This document shows positions 37,608-50,296 of a DNA stretch of 64,000 bases, piece after piece. A program made the translations under genes and the position numbers. Position 1 is the first letter of the stretch. The number at the start of each line of letters is the position of its first letter. This DNA comes from Bigelowiella natans CCMP2755 (taxonomy: Eukaryota; Cercozoa; Chlorarachniophyceae), in NCBI GenBank assembly GCA_000320545.1, contig ADNK01000241.1, positions 37,728-101,727 of the forward strand, read 5' to 3'. The notes under the pieces are model-generated. The model was not told where the DNA came from and made no database searches. It saw nothing but the letters and a program-made list of their open reading frames with translations.

Positions 37608-40600
37608 CTACCTGGACGCTACCGCGAAAGATAAACCGGCCCTCTTTGAGCACCAACAGGCTATCAAAACAGCGCAAAACCTCCGTGGTAGGCTGATGAA
37701 TCGTAACCAAAATGTGGCAACCCTGGTCTCGGGCAACACTTTGAAGAAATTTGGAGATTTCTTTGGAGGAAACACTATCTAATCCACTGAGCGGCTCGTC
37801 AAGATATAAGAGCTTGGGCTGTGTCATGAGCAATGAGGCCAAAGCTACGCGGCGTTGCTGCCCTCCACTCAAGTACCGCATTGGAGTCTCTTGGAACGAT
37901 TCTACATATTTGAGAACCTGCTTCATATGTGTTTTAGGAGCTCCTGACAGCTTACGACTGAAGTAGAGGAATTGTTTTGGCGTGAGATTTTTGAACATTC
38001 CGTCATCGTGCTGCCGGAGAAATCCTGTAAGAAAAATCAGAATCAGATTTGAGTGTAGCGCCAAAGACACGCAAGGTGACGTGTAGAGCAACATAAATTT
38101 CCGCATCCAGATGCATGTAGACAAGATGATTCAGGAAAGGAAAATGAACCCCAGGGAGTTTCCTGCAGGAGCCCGACAGTGCGATCTTTTCCTTTGGAGT
38201 CAAACCCAAAACAAAGTAGCCCATCCAATTGCCCTATGCCACGAAGGAGGAGAACAACACGCGTGGCAATCAAACCAAATACTTCTGGATCCGGCAAAGA
38301 AATATCCCTTCCCCACCAGACACATTCTTTCTACAGTGCAGAGTATCATGTGGGTATTTGATACAATGCAATAAACATCCTTAAAACCCCGCTGCTGTGT
38401 ACCAGTTAACGTGCGCATCAGCGTGGATTTGCCACTGCCTGACATGCCAGCGAGCGCCGTGACTCTCCCCTCCTCCATCTTAAAACTAACGTGCTTCAGC
38501 AGAAACTTGTTCGATTCTCTGTGCCAAACAAAGAGACGCTCGATGTTCAGAATGAGCTTGGGAGGCAGCACTGAAGAAGGCGGGATGCGACGAGTCTTCA
38601 ACCCTAACATCCAAAGATACAAGCTTATGGCAAAGACTTTCTCGAAAGGATGAATTGTCACAAATGCAGTTCAGCAGAGCGCTATGTTTTTTACCAAAAG
38701 GCTTTTCCTTCTCATCACTGTGATCACCAGCGGCGAGTTGCATAGTCCTCCCTCGTTGATACTCACCGCCGTTGTGACCGAGCGAGATAGTTGGCGACAC
38801 ACGGGACTCCACGTTGACAGGCAAGCTGAGAAATTAAAAATAACAATGCCGGTCGAAGAATTAAGATCTGGGCACTTTGATGCTGCTCCTTCTGAAAGCA
38901 TTCTCCATAACCTGTCGTTAGGTTGGCTTCTCGCATAGAAGCACCTCCCTTTAGTCACATACTCAAATCGTAGCAAGTAACAGCCCAGTGACGTGACCAC
39001 AAAGCCTATGATAAGACCGAACACGGCTCCTTCTGGCAATGAGCCTGGAATAAATTTGAAACCACCTTTTTAATGGGTGACGCTGATGCGACGTGGAAAG
39101 GTTCTCTTGCGTGGATCGAGTTTTTCGCATGGTTCATGCCATTGTCACCGCGGTCTGTGCCCCATTTGTATTCCTCGCCCTTGGGTACCTAGCTCATCGT
39201 CGAGTTGGAAGTAATTCTGGCATGAGCTGACCGCATCCTTTCCTTCCATGCAGTTTGCTCCTCTACACTCATCCTCGAATTTTATAACAGCCTGTTGGTG
39301 TGTATTTATATGAAGTGTGATATATGCAACCTTAACATTGGACAGAAGATGCTTACTGAATCGTCTCCTGTAATTGAGGCGAGAGGGGAGGCTGGAGTAC
39401 CGACGGTACCGGTGGCAGAGATGAAATCACCTATCCAGTTGCGAATGGCGACACCTTTAAGGTGTACATCATCCCATGGTGGATCGAGTACTTTCAGGCC
39501 AAGTCCCCATTCTAGATTTAACCTGCAGCATCCACACAATTACATCACGCACACAAACACTTTGCTTAACCCCCCCCCCCATCCCTCCTTGCTCCTCCTT
39601 TCTCCCTCTCTCCCTTACTAACACGCAACCACACAAACACTCTTGATTGCAATCTCTGTGTAGAAATTTTCATTCATAAATTGAAATACAGATGCCGCAT
39701 CCACATATCTCACTGCATGAATGTGTCGGCAAAGAGGAAGAGCACGAAAACGAGCACCTGTAGCCTAACAGCAGACGGTCTTCATCGCACAGAAAACTTA
39801 GTCCAGAGAGCGACTCTTCACAGTATGTGGTGGTGAGGCCTTTGGATGGCTGCAGGAACGAGTGGGCAGCGCATGATAGCACCATCCATATAACCTTTCC
39901 TGCTCCGTAGCTGTTCCCCCTACTACCTGCAGCCGTGCTGCCATTCGCCTTCGTATTGAGCCATGCGACCGTGTCAGCGATCGCGTCCTTCCTCCTCCCC
40001 GCCAGTTCTGATGCTTCTGCGACCGTTTCTTCACTGTTTGAGTCTTCCGAATGGATATCAAGCATTAGAAGGGTGTAGAGAGTATCATACGCGCTATTGA
40101 TTAGGAGCAGTCGCTCGTCTCGTCCAGGAGTGCTATTCTCTTCGACCCATTCGGAGATAAAGACATTTTCCTGCAACAAGCAGTGAGTGGAAAGGCAGCA
40201 GGGGGGTAGCTGAGCGTTGGAATCCACGTGATCGAAGCACAAAGGATGTTGCGTTCGATCTACGTACTGAACAAGAGATGTCGTGTTGTATGAATCACGC
40301 AGCTGCTCCACGTTTCCCATCATTGAATCTACGACTACACGAAGACGGCTTGCATTGAGACGCCGTGAGTAATTTACGATAATCTCAAAGTGGTTTAAGA
40401 TGCCAATTGCCCCTGCACTAGCTCCTGCCACCGCCAGGGTTTCCACATAGATGCCCTGTGCCTCCATCACTTCTGCGAAATACGACAAACTTTCGTTGAA
40501 GTGAGAGTCGCCTGTCCAGTAAACGCCAATGCTCGCATCGATAGAGGAACCTAAATAAGCGTCTTGCGTACAGTATGGCACCAGCCAATGGTTATATTCA

Positions 40601-41172
40601 GAGAAAAAGTCTGGATTCTCGTCAGAATCAGTCGAAAGTAGAGAGTATCCTCGGACTGTTTCAGGAAAGTTCTTGCTGCTAAAGAGCTCCGAATGACTGT
40701 CGCGAAGATCGTTGCAGGAATCCATATCAAAGCACGCACTTCCACCTTTTTCAGTCCGTGTTAGATTCAAAGGAAAGAAAAATGATTGGTGGTGTATTAT
40801 GATATCAGATATAGAAAAAGAAAAACTATCATCCGGGTATTTTTCACACACTCTGACAGCGATAATTCATACCAAGTCTAATGCTTCTCTCTCTCACACG
40901 GATGGTAGATATTTAATTAAAGCGACCATATTTTGATGAATCAAATAGATACCTTGGAAATGTATAATGTGGTTGCTTTGAATATGGTTAAAATTAGAAC
41001 CGGCATCGTGATATAATACTGCACTGGTTCCATCCCCACAGCGTGCGTTTGGTAAATTAACTCGCGATAAATACGAATCTTGGCCGTGAACTTCACTCGC
41101 CTGCTTACTGAGAACAATCCAAAATCCGATATATCTGGCAATCATAGGGAGGCACTCCGCTATACGTCCCAT
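35503..41172 (-). CDS. PAE/NOTUM-like extracellular esterase fused to ABCG half-transporter
   Basis: The first seven exon junctions keep phase: 41172-40953, 40745-39758, 39522-39357, 39291-39189, 39044-38945, 38825-38767, then an exon from 38603. A leader (MGRIAECLPMIARYIGFW) precedes a pectin-acetylesterase/NOTUM hydrolase: CGDGTSAVLYHD, HFQGGSACFD, WLVPYCTQDAYLGSS, Ser in AGASAGAIG, Asp in INSAYDTLY, His in SCAAHSFL, DVHLKGVAIRNW and a Cys-rich tail. A transmembrane helix (GAVFGLIIGFVVTSLGCYLL) follows, then an ABCG ATPase: Walker A GMSGSGKST, Q-loop FLRQHDD, signature LSGGQQRR, Walker B LLYLDEPLSGLD, H-loop TIHQPT. ABCG membrane helices come next (DVLFATVAYLIAALIFLADY, THVTPAIGVMVGLSMGPAIL, LLFLGFLLGGLVVPV-type, TSLVVSCVILLILMVMELMA) and probably a basic tail ending 35503. 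The complete catalytic triad and ATPase motifs suggest both halves are active. The exported substrate is unknown. Confidence 0.85.
37569..37606. repeat. CA microsatellite in an ABCG intron
   Basis: About 18 CA units lie in the intron just after the exon encoding the end of the ATPase domain (DSLLVLKEGRFIFRGSVQ). This is typical of the intronic dinucleotide arrays in this window. Confidence 0.85.
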
Positions 41173-41967
41173 CTTCTCTTTCCACTAGGTCACAACACAA
41201 GGCAGCAAATGAGGCCTAGACACACAAATTCACAGCTTTCATTAGAAACCCCTGCTTGAAACTGAGGGGTACAAAGAGTAGTGGAAGGGACAGAAGTTTT
41301 TTGATGTAGATCTATGCTTGTATTCTCCCGGTAGTCGACGGGGTCCAGAGAAGTCACCGTTTCCCCAAGAAACGTGACACATGATGGAGGCTGTTTGGAG
41401 GTGGGCGTTGAGGAAGTAACTGCAGAAGTAATTGAAATATCTGCGGCCAACAAGAATCACATGAGGTTCAGCTTCTGCGACAACCTAGCAGCTGCAGATT
41501 AACTGTAATCTAGGTAAGTCGACTTCAATTGGTTGTCGTCGATTGAAAATCCAGACTTTTCTGGGTCACTAAGCGAAGGGTTTTGGATTTTTAGAGTGCG
41601 ACAAAGGTAAATACTGGAAAATTGGTAATTTTGTAGGCCATAAACTCAGGTGTAACGCCACACCGTCGGCAGAACACGAAAGGCCAGGATGGGCAATGCT
41701 ACGTGTGCCGGCAATCGCAGCTGCATCAGAGATAGAAACAGCAGCCGGGATGAGAAAAGCTGTATGGAATCAGGGATGCAGCCTTCACTGAGGAAGATCA
41801 AGGTACTTGACTTCAAAACTCCTTTTCCGTTCAAAAGATCACGGCAACCTCTGACCTGCATACCAATGTCAGAAAATCTTCATCAAGAAAGGCAGAAAAG
41901 CTTCAAGAAAGGTGGCTTTTATTCAAAAATTTGCTGCTAATTTGTATCAGCTTCACATTATGCCAAA
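41173..41967. promoter_or_regulatory. Divergent spacer, ABCG fusion and PI-kinase gene
   Basis: About 0.8 kb lies between the ABCG-fusion start and the first plausible plus-strand exon of the PI-kinase gene. A Ser/Thr-rich minus-strand frame (41453-41190) could be an upstream exon, but no splice evidence ties it to 41172. No microsatellites are present. Confidence 0.3.
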
Positions 41968-44196
41968 ATGAAATCTACACAGGATTTGCGGAAGATATTC
42001 GACTACTTCAAGGAAAACGAAGAAGGTCCACTGCTAACACTCCGAATACTTATCCCCAAAATTCGCTGCCAACGTCCGATAATAGAATCTTACAAACAAA
42101 CAGTGCTATTTGTTCCATTTAAAATGATCTATTCTGATGATTTTCTGCTTCTTGTTTCTACAGAGTATCTCACGAGGGTCGATGTGATTCGACTCCAGCT
42201 ACATCGAATTTCCTTTTTTCAAGGTAGGCTGCCATCCTGAGAGATTGGGGAACTTCCAACCGATCCTTCGGGGATTATATTCACTAAGGAATCTGATTTT
42301 TTGGGCGAATTTTTGAAAATATTTAGCTGATGCTACTGAGCGTGATCTTGACCAGCATACAAAGGTACGTCGCTTCGGCTTTCTTTTTGCTCGCTGTCTC
42401 TCATTCACTGATATACAATCAGGATAAAATTGCTGCTAAGGCTGCCAGGTATTTAATAAAATGATTTGGCTTTGTAATGTGATGGTTGCGTTATCTACCT
42501 CGGCTGCACCGATTGAGAGAGAGTGTGTGTCTAGTATTTTCTTATGACCCCTATGTGTACAGATTGATGGAGCAACCTCACTTGCTCAACCAAAGTTTGG
42601 ATATCAGCGGCGATGGTAATATTTCAACACCCAACTCCCTAATATCTATAGAGGCTGACAATCCACTCCGTCTCGATCTTTTTTCCATTGTAAATTTTGG
42701 AAATGGGAATGAAAGAAGGCCGGTAAATGCCCTGTCCTTTCTTCCTTCCACTATTGATAAGTGAAAGCATCCCTTATCAGTCGCGATGGCGTTTTCTGCC
42801 CTCATTGACCAGTCGTTTAATTCTCTTTCCCAACCTGATGGAATGATGCCAACAGGAACGATCGACTGGGAGGAATTCAATGCTTTGGCCCCCAACACCG
42901 TCCTCGTGTCCCCGTTTGAGACTATATTATTGTAAACTGTTCAACATGTTTAGAAAAACAATACATTTCTTTTAATGATGCTAAAAATCCTAGTTATTTT
43001 GTCTTCCGACACAGCTAGTGTTGTGGAGAATCTGTTTTTCATCATCCTAAATGTAATGCTGGATTTAAGTTGTTCTTTCGACGGTCGAGATAATAGTATG
43101 CTCCATGGTGGGCTAACGGTGGTGGGTTGGTTTGGAAGATGTTACGGGCAGGAATCGTAACAGCGTAATTGGCAGGAATACTAGGTATCGATAGCACAAA
43201 GCTCTAAATTTATTTGGCATTAATTACACTTAGGGAGCACGCTAGGAGTCAAAATTCTAGGGATGGGAGCTATGACGCAAAGGTAAGTGCGAAGCTTCAG
43301 CTAATCGATTTCTTGAGTTCTGTGACGAAACTCGATGTAGTATTATTTATTTGCTATGATTTCGATGCCGCCGTGTTTCTGCTTTCATTTGACAAACATT
43401 GAGCAACGGCTGTGCGGCGAAGATAGCAAAAACAGCCGCAAGTGCATCTGCTCTCTTCGTTCTGCGACCTTGCTTTCAGCGGTCTTGCAGGATGAAGGTT
43501 CCATAAGCATTGGCTTCTTCGTCATAGATTAATAAATACTGTGTGAGAGAGATTGTATTGCACCGATGCTAAGAAGTTCGATGTTGCTTACTTCATAGTT
43601 GATGAACTTGAAGAATTGTGGATTCTCCGACCCTGTAAGTGATCCTGGATCTCTCCTTCACATCGTCCAGACGCAGAAATTTATAGCCTACACGCAAATT
43701 CTTGCTCGCAAGGAGATAGTATAATGGGGGTTACGGGGGGAGTTAGTGATAATACTTAAAATGTATATCAGAAGGGTCCAAATAAAACTCCAATATACGT
43801 GCAAACCCCTCCCCCCCCCCCCCTCCCCGCCCTCTTCTTTCCCTCCCCTTCTAAACAGTGCGAAGGGAATTGGGAGACGGGTCCCGACATGGACAGCCTC
43901 AAAGTTGAAAATCTTTGCAATAATCTGCCTAATCCCTGTTATTCCTTTCCCAAAGCACACACAATTTCGATTATGAAAATTGAAACTTAAGTCCTTCCTC
44001 GCGCACTTTTCCTTTGGCAGCCAACCGAGATAAAACAGAGGCTCTTGGCGATCGTTAAACCAAACGGTAATAAGTAAGAATAACGTCAGAAAGAGTTTGG
44101 TCCTCCTAACACATCATAGGTCTGAGTAGTGGGTGAAGGGGTTTTGCAGTATGGAGGTTTCTCTTGTAAAAACTTGCCATAGATTGCTATTACAAG

Positions 44197-44253
<57 letters not shown>

Positions 44254-44741
44254 CTCAGGTCTGCGCGGTTGGCTTCTTCCAAGCGATAGCAAATCAGGTA
44301 CAAGAGGAGCGAGATGAGACCTTGGTTTTCCCTCGAAGTTTCCCTTGTAGTTTTTTATGCATCGAACAACTGATTTTTTATCATCGTCCTCCTTACCAGG
44401 AATCATGACTATCGAGTGCCCATTCGGCATTTGCTACGCGCACAAGAGCAACGTCGACGTTGCATTCATGGTGCGCACAATGCATGGAGCGGAACCAGAC
44501 ATCATTTTTGTGGCGACATTCTCGATCGTAGCTTCTAGAGGCACATGTCACTTATTACCTCCAACGATTCATTTGCCGGCAGGAAACGGGGGATACCAGC
44601 ACAGCTCATCTGCAGCAAAGGCTCTTCTATGCGAAGGTGGGTACTAGTTGTAGGCTGGGGTTAGAGAACCATTCGCACGGATCATACAGGAAATTTTCCG
44701 CTTTGTCGAAGCGAGGAGTGAATACATCCAGGAACGTATTC

Positions 44742-44784
<43 letters not shown>

Positions 44785-45689
44785 TATATAATATTTATTT
44801 ATATTTGCTTACTTACTTATTGATTGGATATTCACGTCCATGCTATTAACAGGTCGCCACTGGTGTCTTGGACGACAAAGACGTCGAAGCTCTCGGAGAG
44901 GTGCGTGACACAATACACGACATACCATTCTATCAGCATCGTTTCTTCATAGCATCTGCGGGCTCTGGTGTTTCATCGAATTTATAAATTTATAATACGC
45001 TATCATCGCTTTCTTCTAGGATGAGATGCTGATTCTGCTCCCTTGGCTCCTCACTATTCGATCCCTTGCGTATCCCGTGCGAAAGTAGTAAAATCGCACT
45101 GAATCTCTCCTCTAAAAACACGCATCGCAAAATTATGATTTCCAAGTGTTTCGAGCTTACCCACCCTGTCTTCGCTCCTCCACCCCCCCCCCCCCTCTTT
45201 CGCGGTCTAACACACACTCTCGCGCTTCAGGCGTATCTTGTCTTCCCGGCGCCTGCTACGGCGTGCCTGGTACACCTTACATCAAACAGATAAACCGTGT
45301 GTTTATATGTGAAAACTATGTATGTGTGTCCGTGTGATCTTAGTATGACACTGCTACGATTACATGCGTTACTGTATACATTCTTTGTGTGGTATTCCTC
45401 TCTAGTTCCTCTGCCAGATGACTATCTGTACTGTTTGTTCAGGTGGTTGCGGGCAGCTGAATTCGATATGGCTCCCTCACATATGAGGGTCGGTTCTAAT
45501 ACAATTTTTTTTTTAGACAATAATGTTTCGATGGTTTCACCACCTTCGGCTCCACATGAATATTTTCGCCCGCGCTCACACCACGCACTCATAACGCCTC
45601 AGTTTTACGAGAAGTATACTGCACCGAAGGGATCCACGAATGCCTACACGTAGGACACCACTCAATATGACATGCAGCACTACTGATCT

Positions 45690-45743
<54 letters not shown>

Positions 45744-45990
45744 TTCTCATCCCTGCATTGCTGCGAGAGAGTTCAGATGTGCTTTCTTCTGCGGCAACGA
45801 CACGCCGATAACATCGGCAGGGGAGTAAGAATATACTATCTCCTGTCGAGTATAATCACACAGTATTTTCTGCGCTGTGGAGGGAAAACCTCTATCGCTG
45901 CGTCTACGCACAACATCGTTACCAGTTCCTCAAAGCTTCGAATTGTGAAACGGCATGTGTTCAGCCATTTTTTTTCCTCCTCCCTTCTAT

Positions 45991-46030
<40 letters not shown>

Positions 46031-48065
46031 GTATTTGCTTGCGATCAACAGGTTTTTTGTGCAAAAGATGCAGGCTAAGACTGTGCAGAAAGGTGTGTGT
46101 GTGTGCGCGCGCGCGCGTGCAAAACAACGAATACGACGAGGAGTTCAGAAAATGAAATATTGTGTCTCTTTCGCTATATGCTGGAGCCAATGAACATGTA
46201 ATATATGCACGTATTCCCTGCTCATGTTGGTTGTTGGTCGTCATCGTTACCGTTACAGGCGACGCTTTCCTCCAGACCGGCGTTTTCTGCCCAATATGGC
46301 CCGAAGAAGAAGTGTCAAAGGTGAGTGTGTGTCCAGCGTATGACGAGAAGCAAAAACGGGGGGGGGGAGATTATATTTCGCGGCCATTTTTCATTTATCT
46401 AGTCGTGGAACAAAAGCAATCGATGGTTTCATGACCATCAAAATTTCATCATTTTGAAGCAGAGGTTCTAATTCCTCTCTGAAGTACTACTTCTTCTTCC
46501 TTCTATCTTCCTTCATCCTTCTCCAATATTCTGTGTATCATCAAATCGAATGGGAACATTTACCAACCACAGGTGACAATCATGCGTCAGTTCGCCAGTG
46601 GAAACGGCCCGATGCTAATCAAATGCGGCCTCATGGATCATGTGAGAAGGATTCAGACTTTCCTTTTTCTGTCTTTTTCTGTTCTTCCAACTTCCTCTAT
46701 TACTTCTGCTATAATACATCGCCTCCTCCTCGTTTGTTCACCAAAAAACTGCATATCGAAATGTAAGAGGAAAGCGGAGAGAATGGTTTTTAGACAGGAA
46801 TGGGAGCGGTGGAAAGTAGTAGAAATAGCGTTGAAAATCTCCCAGAAGCCTCGGCTGACGTCTTGCGTTCATCCTTCACAATCAACCTTTGATAGGATCT
46901 GGAAGAGCTCTTGCTTTGGAAGCCCGATGACTGCCGGTCCGTTCAAACCCCGATGAATACAGAAAAAAAAGAAGATGATCAAGAGATCGAAAATTGCGTT
47001 TAATATTGCGTCGAAATCTCGGATCGTAATAAAACATGTATGTAATACGGCCTAGCGACACCGCTCCAATAGAAAAATCTCAATGGTTGTTTCTTCGTTG
47101 TCGCGGTACACCGATATCAGTAGCGTTTCGGCACTTATCAATTTTGGTAGCAGTGTTAATTAACTTTCCGTTCTTCCATGATAAATAGCATTATTGCTGG
47201 ACTCATTGATATGAAGCGAGTCAGTTGCATCGCTACCATCATGACGAAATGAATGCGTTTTCCACTCTAACCTACTCGAATCATTATAGAGCGGACATGT
47301 GCGTAATGAACGTTTTCGGGGTCTTCAACAATATTTGGCAGGCCTCCACGGTATACTAAAAATTTTGTCAACTCTTAATCGCACATAAGCACGCACGCAC
47401 GCGCCGCACATTGGCGCATTCACACGATGATCGCAAACGCAATCCTCCAGGCCTCTGTACAATTTGACGCCGTCCGCGTTTTCGATTGACACGTGCCCTC
47501 TGACGAAGGACGTCGGTATCATGGAATTCGTCAAGGTGTGCTCTCTCTCTCACCCCTCCCAAGATTTGATCGAAAACTATACACAGCGTAGACGACCCCC
47601 ATGCTAGCATGGGTGTTTCTTCGATGACACGGAGAGAGGGATGCAGTTTGGGATTGTGATAGCTAGTAACTTCATAAACAGGGCGCAGTTGCGTGGATAA
47701 CTCATTTTCCCATTTAATTTTCGACTGCACAGCGTATGGGGGCACATCCCCTCCCCCCTCCTCCCCCCCCCCACCCCGTGAGTAGATTTCATCAGTCCTT
47801 AACGTGGTGCTGCATTTTGCTGCTGCTGTTATGAAGGGATCGGTGACTCTGGAAGGATATGACACCAAGGTGGGAGGGAGGATGACCACACCCCGTAGAG
47901 AGACAGGAATTATCGTCTCTTTTGATCTGTTAGATGTAGTAAATATTATCATAATTCATTCTTGTGACGTATGCGTACGACATGTGTGTTCACAGATCCT
48001 AATGGATTTGCCCGAGAAACGGCAGCTTCACTTCATCAGCACGATGGCTGGTCCTGCACTCCCTC

Positions 48066-48102
<37 letters not shown>

Positions 48103-48177
48103 GTCTATATGTTTATTTGTGACAAAACTACCTGATATGTTGGCAGGAGATATACCACAGTAGCAGGCTTATATTAC

Positions 48178-48228
<51 letters not shown>

Positions 48229-48429
48229 ACCTCTCATGCGCATGATGTTTGATCCTCCGCTCTGTGCGTTCCACATGGCCTCACTACCGTCCCTCCGACC
48301 CCCTTCCACATGGCCTCACCACCGTCCCTCCGACCCCCTCTCCTACTTCTTTATCCCTTGTCAAGGATCATACACTGCGTGCTACGTGATGGGATGCAGG
48401 GACCGGCACTTCGACAACTTCATGGTAGC

Positions 48430-48491
<62 letters not shown>

Positions 48492-48720
48492 TTGCCTGCA
48501 AGAGAGATAAGGTCATCACTGTGTATGTTGCTAGTTTGTGCATGTGTTGTGTTGAAGGGCGTATAAGACGGAATATTGTGGTCGCGACTCTTCGCGACCT
48601 AGTATAAGCACGAAGAGAGTAATATGAATCGTTTGCCTCTCATAACACAGATGAGATATACAAGGCACTACATTCTATCAAATATTTGGTTTGCAATGAA
48701 GAGAGAGGGGGATATTAACA

Positions 48721-48799
<79 letters not shown>

Positions 48800-49416
48800 A
48801 AGCGCGCACAGCATTTTTGTCTTATTCTATATATATAGACACCAGTCATTCGACCGACGATTATCTCTATTCCCCCGCACTCACCTGCCTTTCTTCTATC
48901 CGCCTCCCCTCACTCCAAAAACAACTCACACCCGTCTCTTTTTGAAGGTGGAGAGGAAGAACAACGCTGGGATTACAAGCACTTTCCAGATTGATGGGTA
49001 CTACTTGTTGCGACGACGACGATGACGACAATATTAGAGCGAATAGTCCGCCCGTACACTTTTGTCATTAAAATGTGTCGAGAAACACATGGGAAAGAAG
49101 GAAGGGGTGGGAAACTCTCTCTGTGTAGCAATGCTCGTGAGTGGGAGTGCTGGCTAAGAATTTGGTAGATTGTATTTCCACATTAATATTGCCGACAGTG
49201 AATGATCGACGGCTGCTTTTGTTTCTTTGCCATCATCGTTAATATATCTTCTCCGCTTTCCCTTCTTTCGCGCTGCTGCATGACCGCCAGATGGAACCTC
49301 TTCAAGAACCTGTGCTGGCATGCGTTGAAGGTAGGGGGAAGCGTCGTGCGTTATGGAAGGAAGATGCTACATTTCGTCCTGTGACGATGGCATTCAGCAT
49401 GACTACTATACAAATA

Positions 49417-49484
<68 letters not shown>

Positions 49485-50296
49485 ATCCGAAATGTATACA
49501 CTTCTGCCCTTCGAAGAAGAGGGCTGCACGGAGGGCAAGAGCAGTACACCCCACCCAACATTCAAGTCTGCATATACAACAGGGTCTCAGGACCAGGGGG
49601 GTCGCCATCGTGAAGATAGCGTCGGGCATGTTTCAAGGTACAATAAGATGTTAGCTTGTTCTGTCCGTAGTAGATTTCCATTTGGGTGGAACGTCCGTTA
49701 TTTCCCGTCTTCGCGCATAAGAGGGAGGGAGGGAGAGGGTGAGAGTGCATAGATGGGATATAAATTGTTGTGTGCGAATATAATACTTGCAGGGCTGCGT
49801 AGAACCAAGCACTGGTCCTCTCAGAACAAGATGCAGCGATGGCTTCTGCGCGCACTCGACGTAATAATGTCTCCTTGAGTTTGTATCATAGCAATATGAA
49901 CATGGTAGTAATAAAAAAGGCGCAGCTTTGTTCAAATACTCTCTCCATAACCTGCCCTGCCTTTTTCAACTGTTTTCTCCCTCCTAATGGTTAGCTTGGA
50001 TGCACCGACTTGGACGCTCAAACTCATCTGAACGATCTAATCGAGATGGTGACTCGCACAAAACGCACGCGCTTGCGCTCGCGCAGTATGTGTACATGAG
50101 GTTGTGCATCTTTGTGACGTATTATGTGGGTTGGATCACACACCTGAAACAGCACAGATGGGGCTATGCTACGCCGCTATCAAACAAAACCGTGATGTGT
50201 AAATCTGACAGCATTTCCCTGTGTAACTCAATGCAGGGGGTTGCATCGTGGAAGAAGAGCCTGAAGAACATTTTGCATGGTGATGGGAAGATCTAG
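41968..50296 (+). CDS. Divergent phosphoinositide 3-/4-kinase family protein
   Basis: The catalytic core is recognisable from short exons. Near 46573-46640, PMLIKCG sits where the family has the ATP-binding lysine (FKxGDDLRQD), though the DDLRQD part is altered. 47451-47535 has TKDVGIMEFVK, matching the GLIEVV strand. About 48.0 kb reads PEKRQLHFISTMAG. 48366-48424 has the catalytic loop GCRDRHFDNFM. 48948-48997 (STFQID) splices in phase to 49291-49330 (WNLFKNLCWHALK). C-terminal helices follow (IVKIASGMFQ, KMQRWLLRALD, THLNDLIEMVTRTKR), with a probable end at 50296 after SWKKSLKNILHGDGKI. Upstream exons are in phase among themselves: an ATG at 41968, then pieces ending near 42.23 kb, 42.33-42.36, 42.42-42.45 and 42.56-42.72 kb (RLMEQPHLLNQSLD). 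They probably form the N-terminal half but have no recognised domain. The middle (43-46 kb) is poorly resolved. Class (PI3K or PI4K) is undetermined. Confidence 0.62.
44198..44251. repeat. CA-TA compound microsatellite
   Basis: CA array then TA array followed by tttctcag and a likely exon (VCAVGFFQAIANQ) of the PI-kinase gene. A further CA array lies at 44749-44782. Confidence 0.85.
47600..47611. repeat. CATGCTAGCATG palindrome inside the PI-kinase gene
   Basis: A perfect 12-bp palindrome lies about 65 bp past the exon ending 47535, preceded by GACGACCCC. It is the one copy of this element outside an obvious gene spacer; the others are at 23594, 23821, 51088 and 51368. Confidence 0.85.
48179..48222. 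repeat. TA microsatellites flanking the kinase catalytic-loop exon
   Basis: TA array upstream of the exon at 48366-48424. A second TA array (48436-48487) begins about 12 bp downstream of that exon's donor, and a CT-CA compound array occupies 48721-48798. Confidence 0.85.

Noticed and set aside
38486-38824. Second minus-strand frame across the ABCG N-terminal exons (VEDSSHPAFFSAASQ)
   Set aside because: Only its first part (38825-38767) is exonic in the phase-consistent model; the rest is an intron and an off-frame reading of the ATPase exon.
41190-41460. Ser/Thr-rich upstream exon of the ABCG fusion
   Set aside because: No in-phase junction to the PAE leader was found, and the ATG at 41172 already opens a signal-anchor-like leader.
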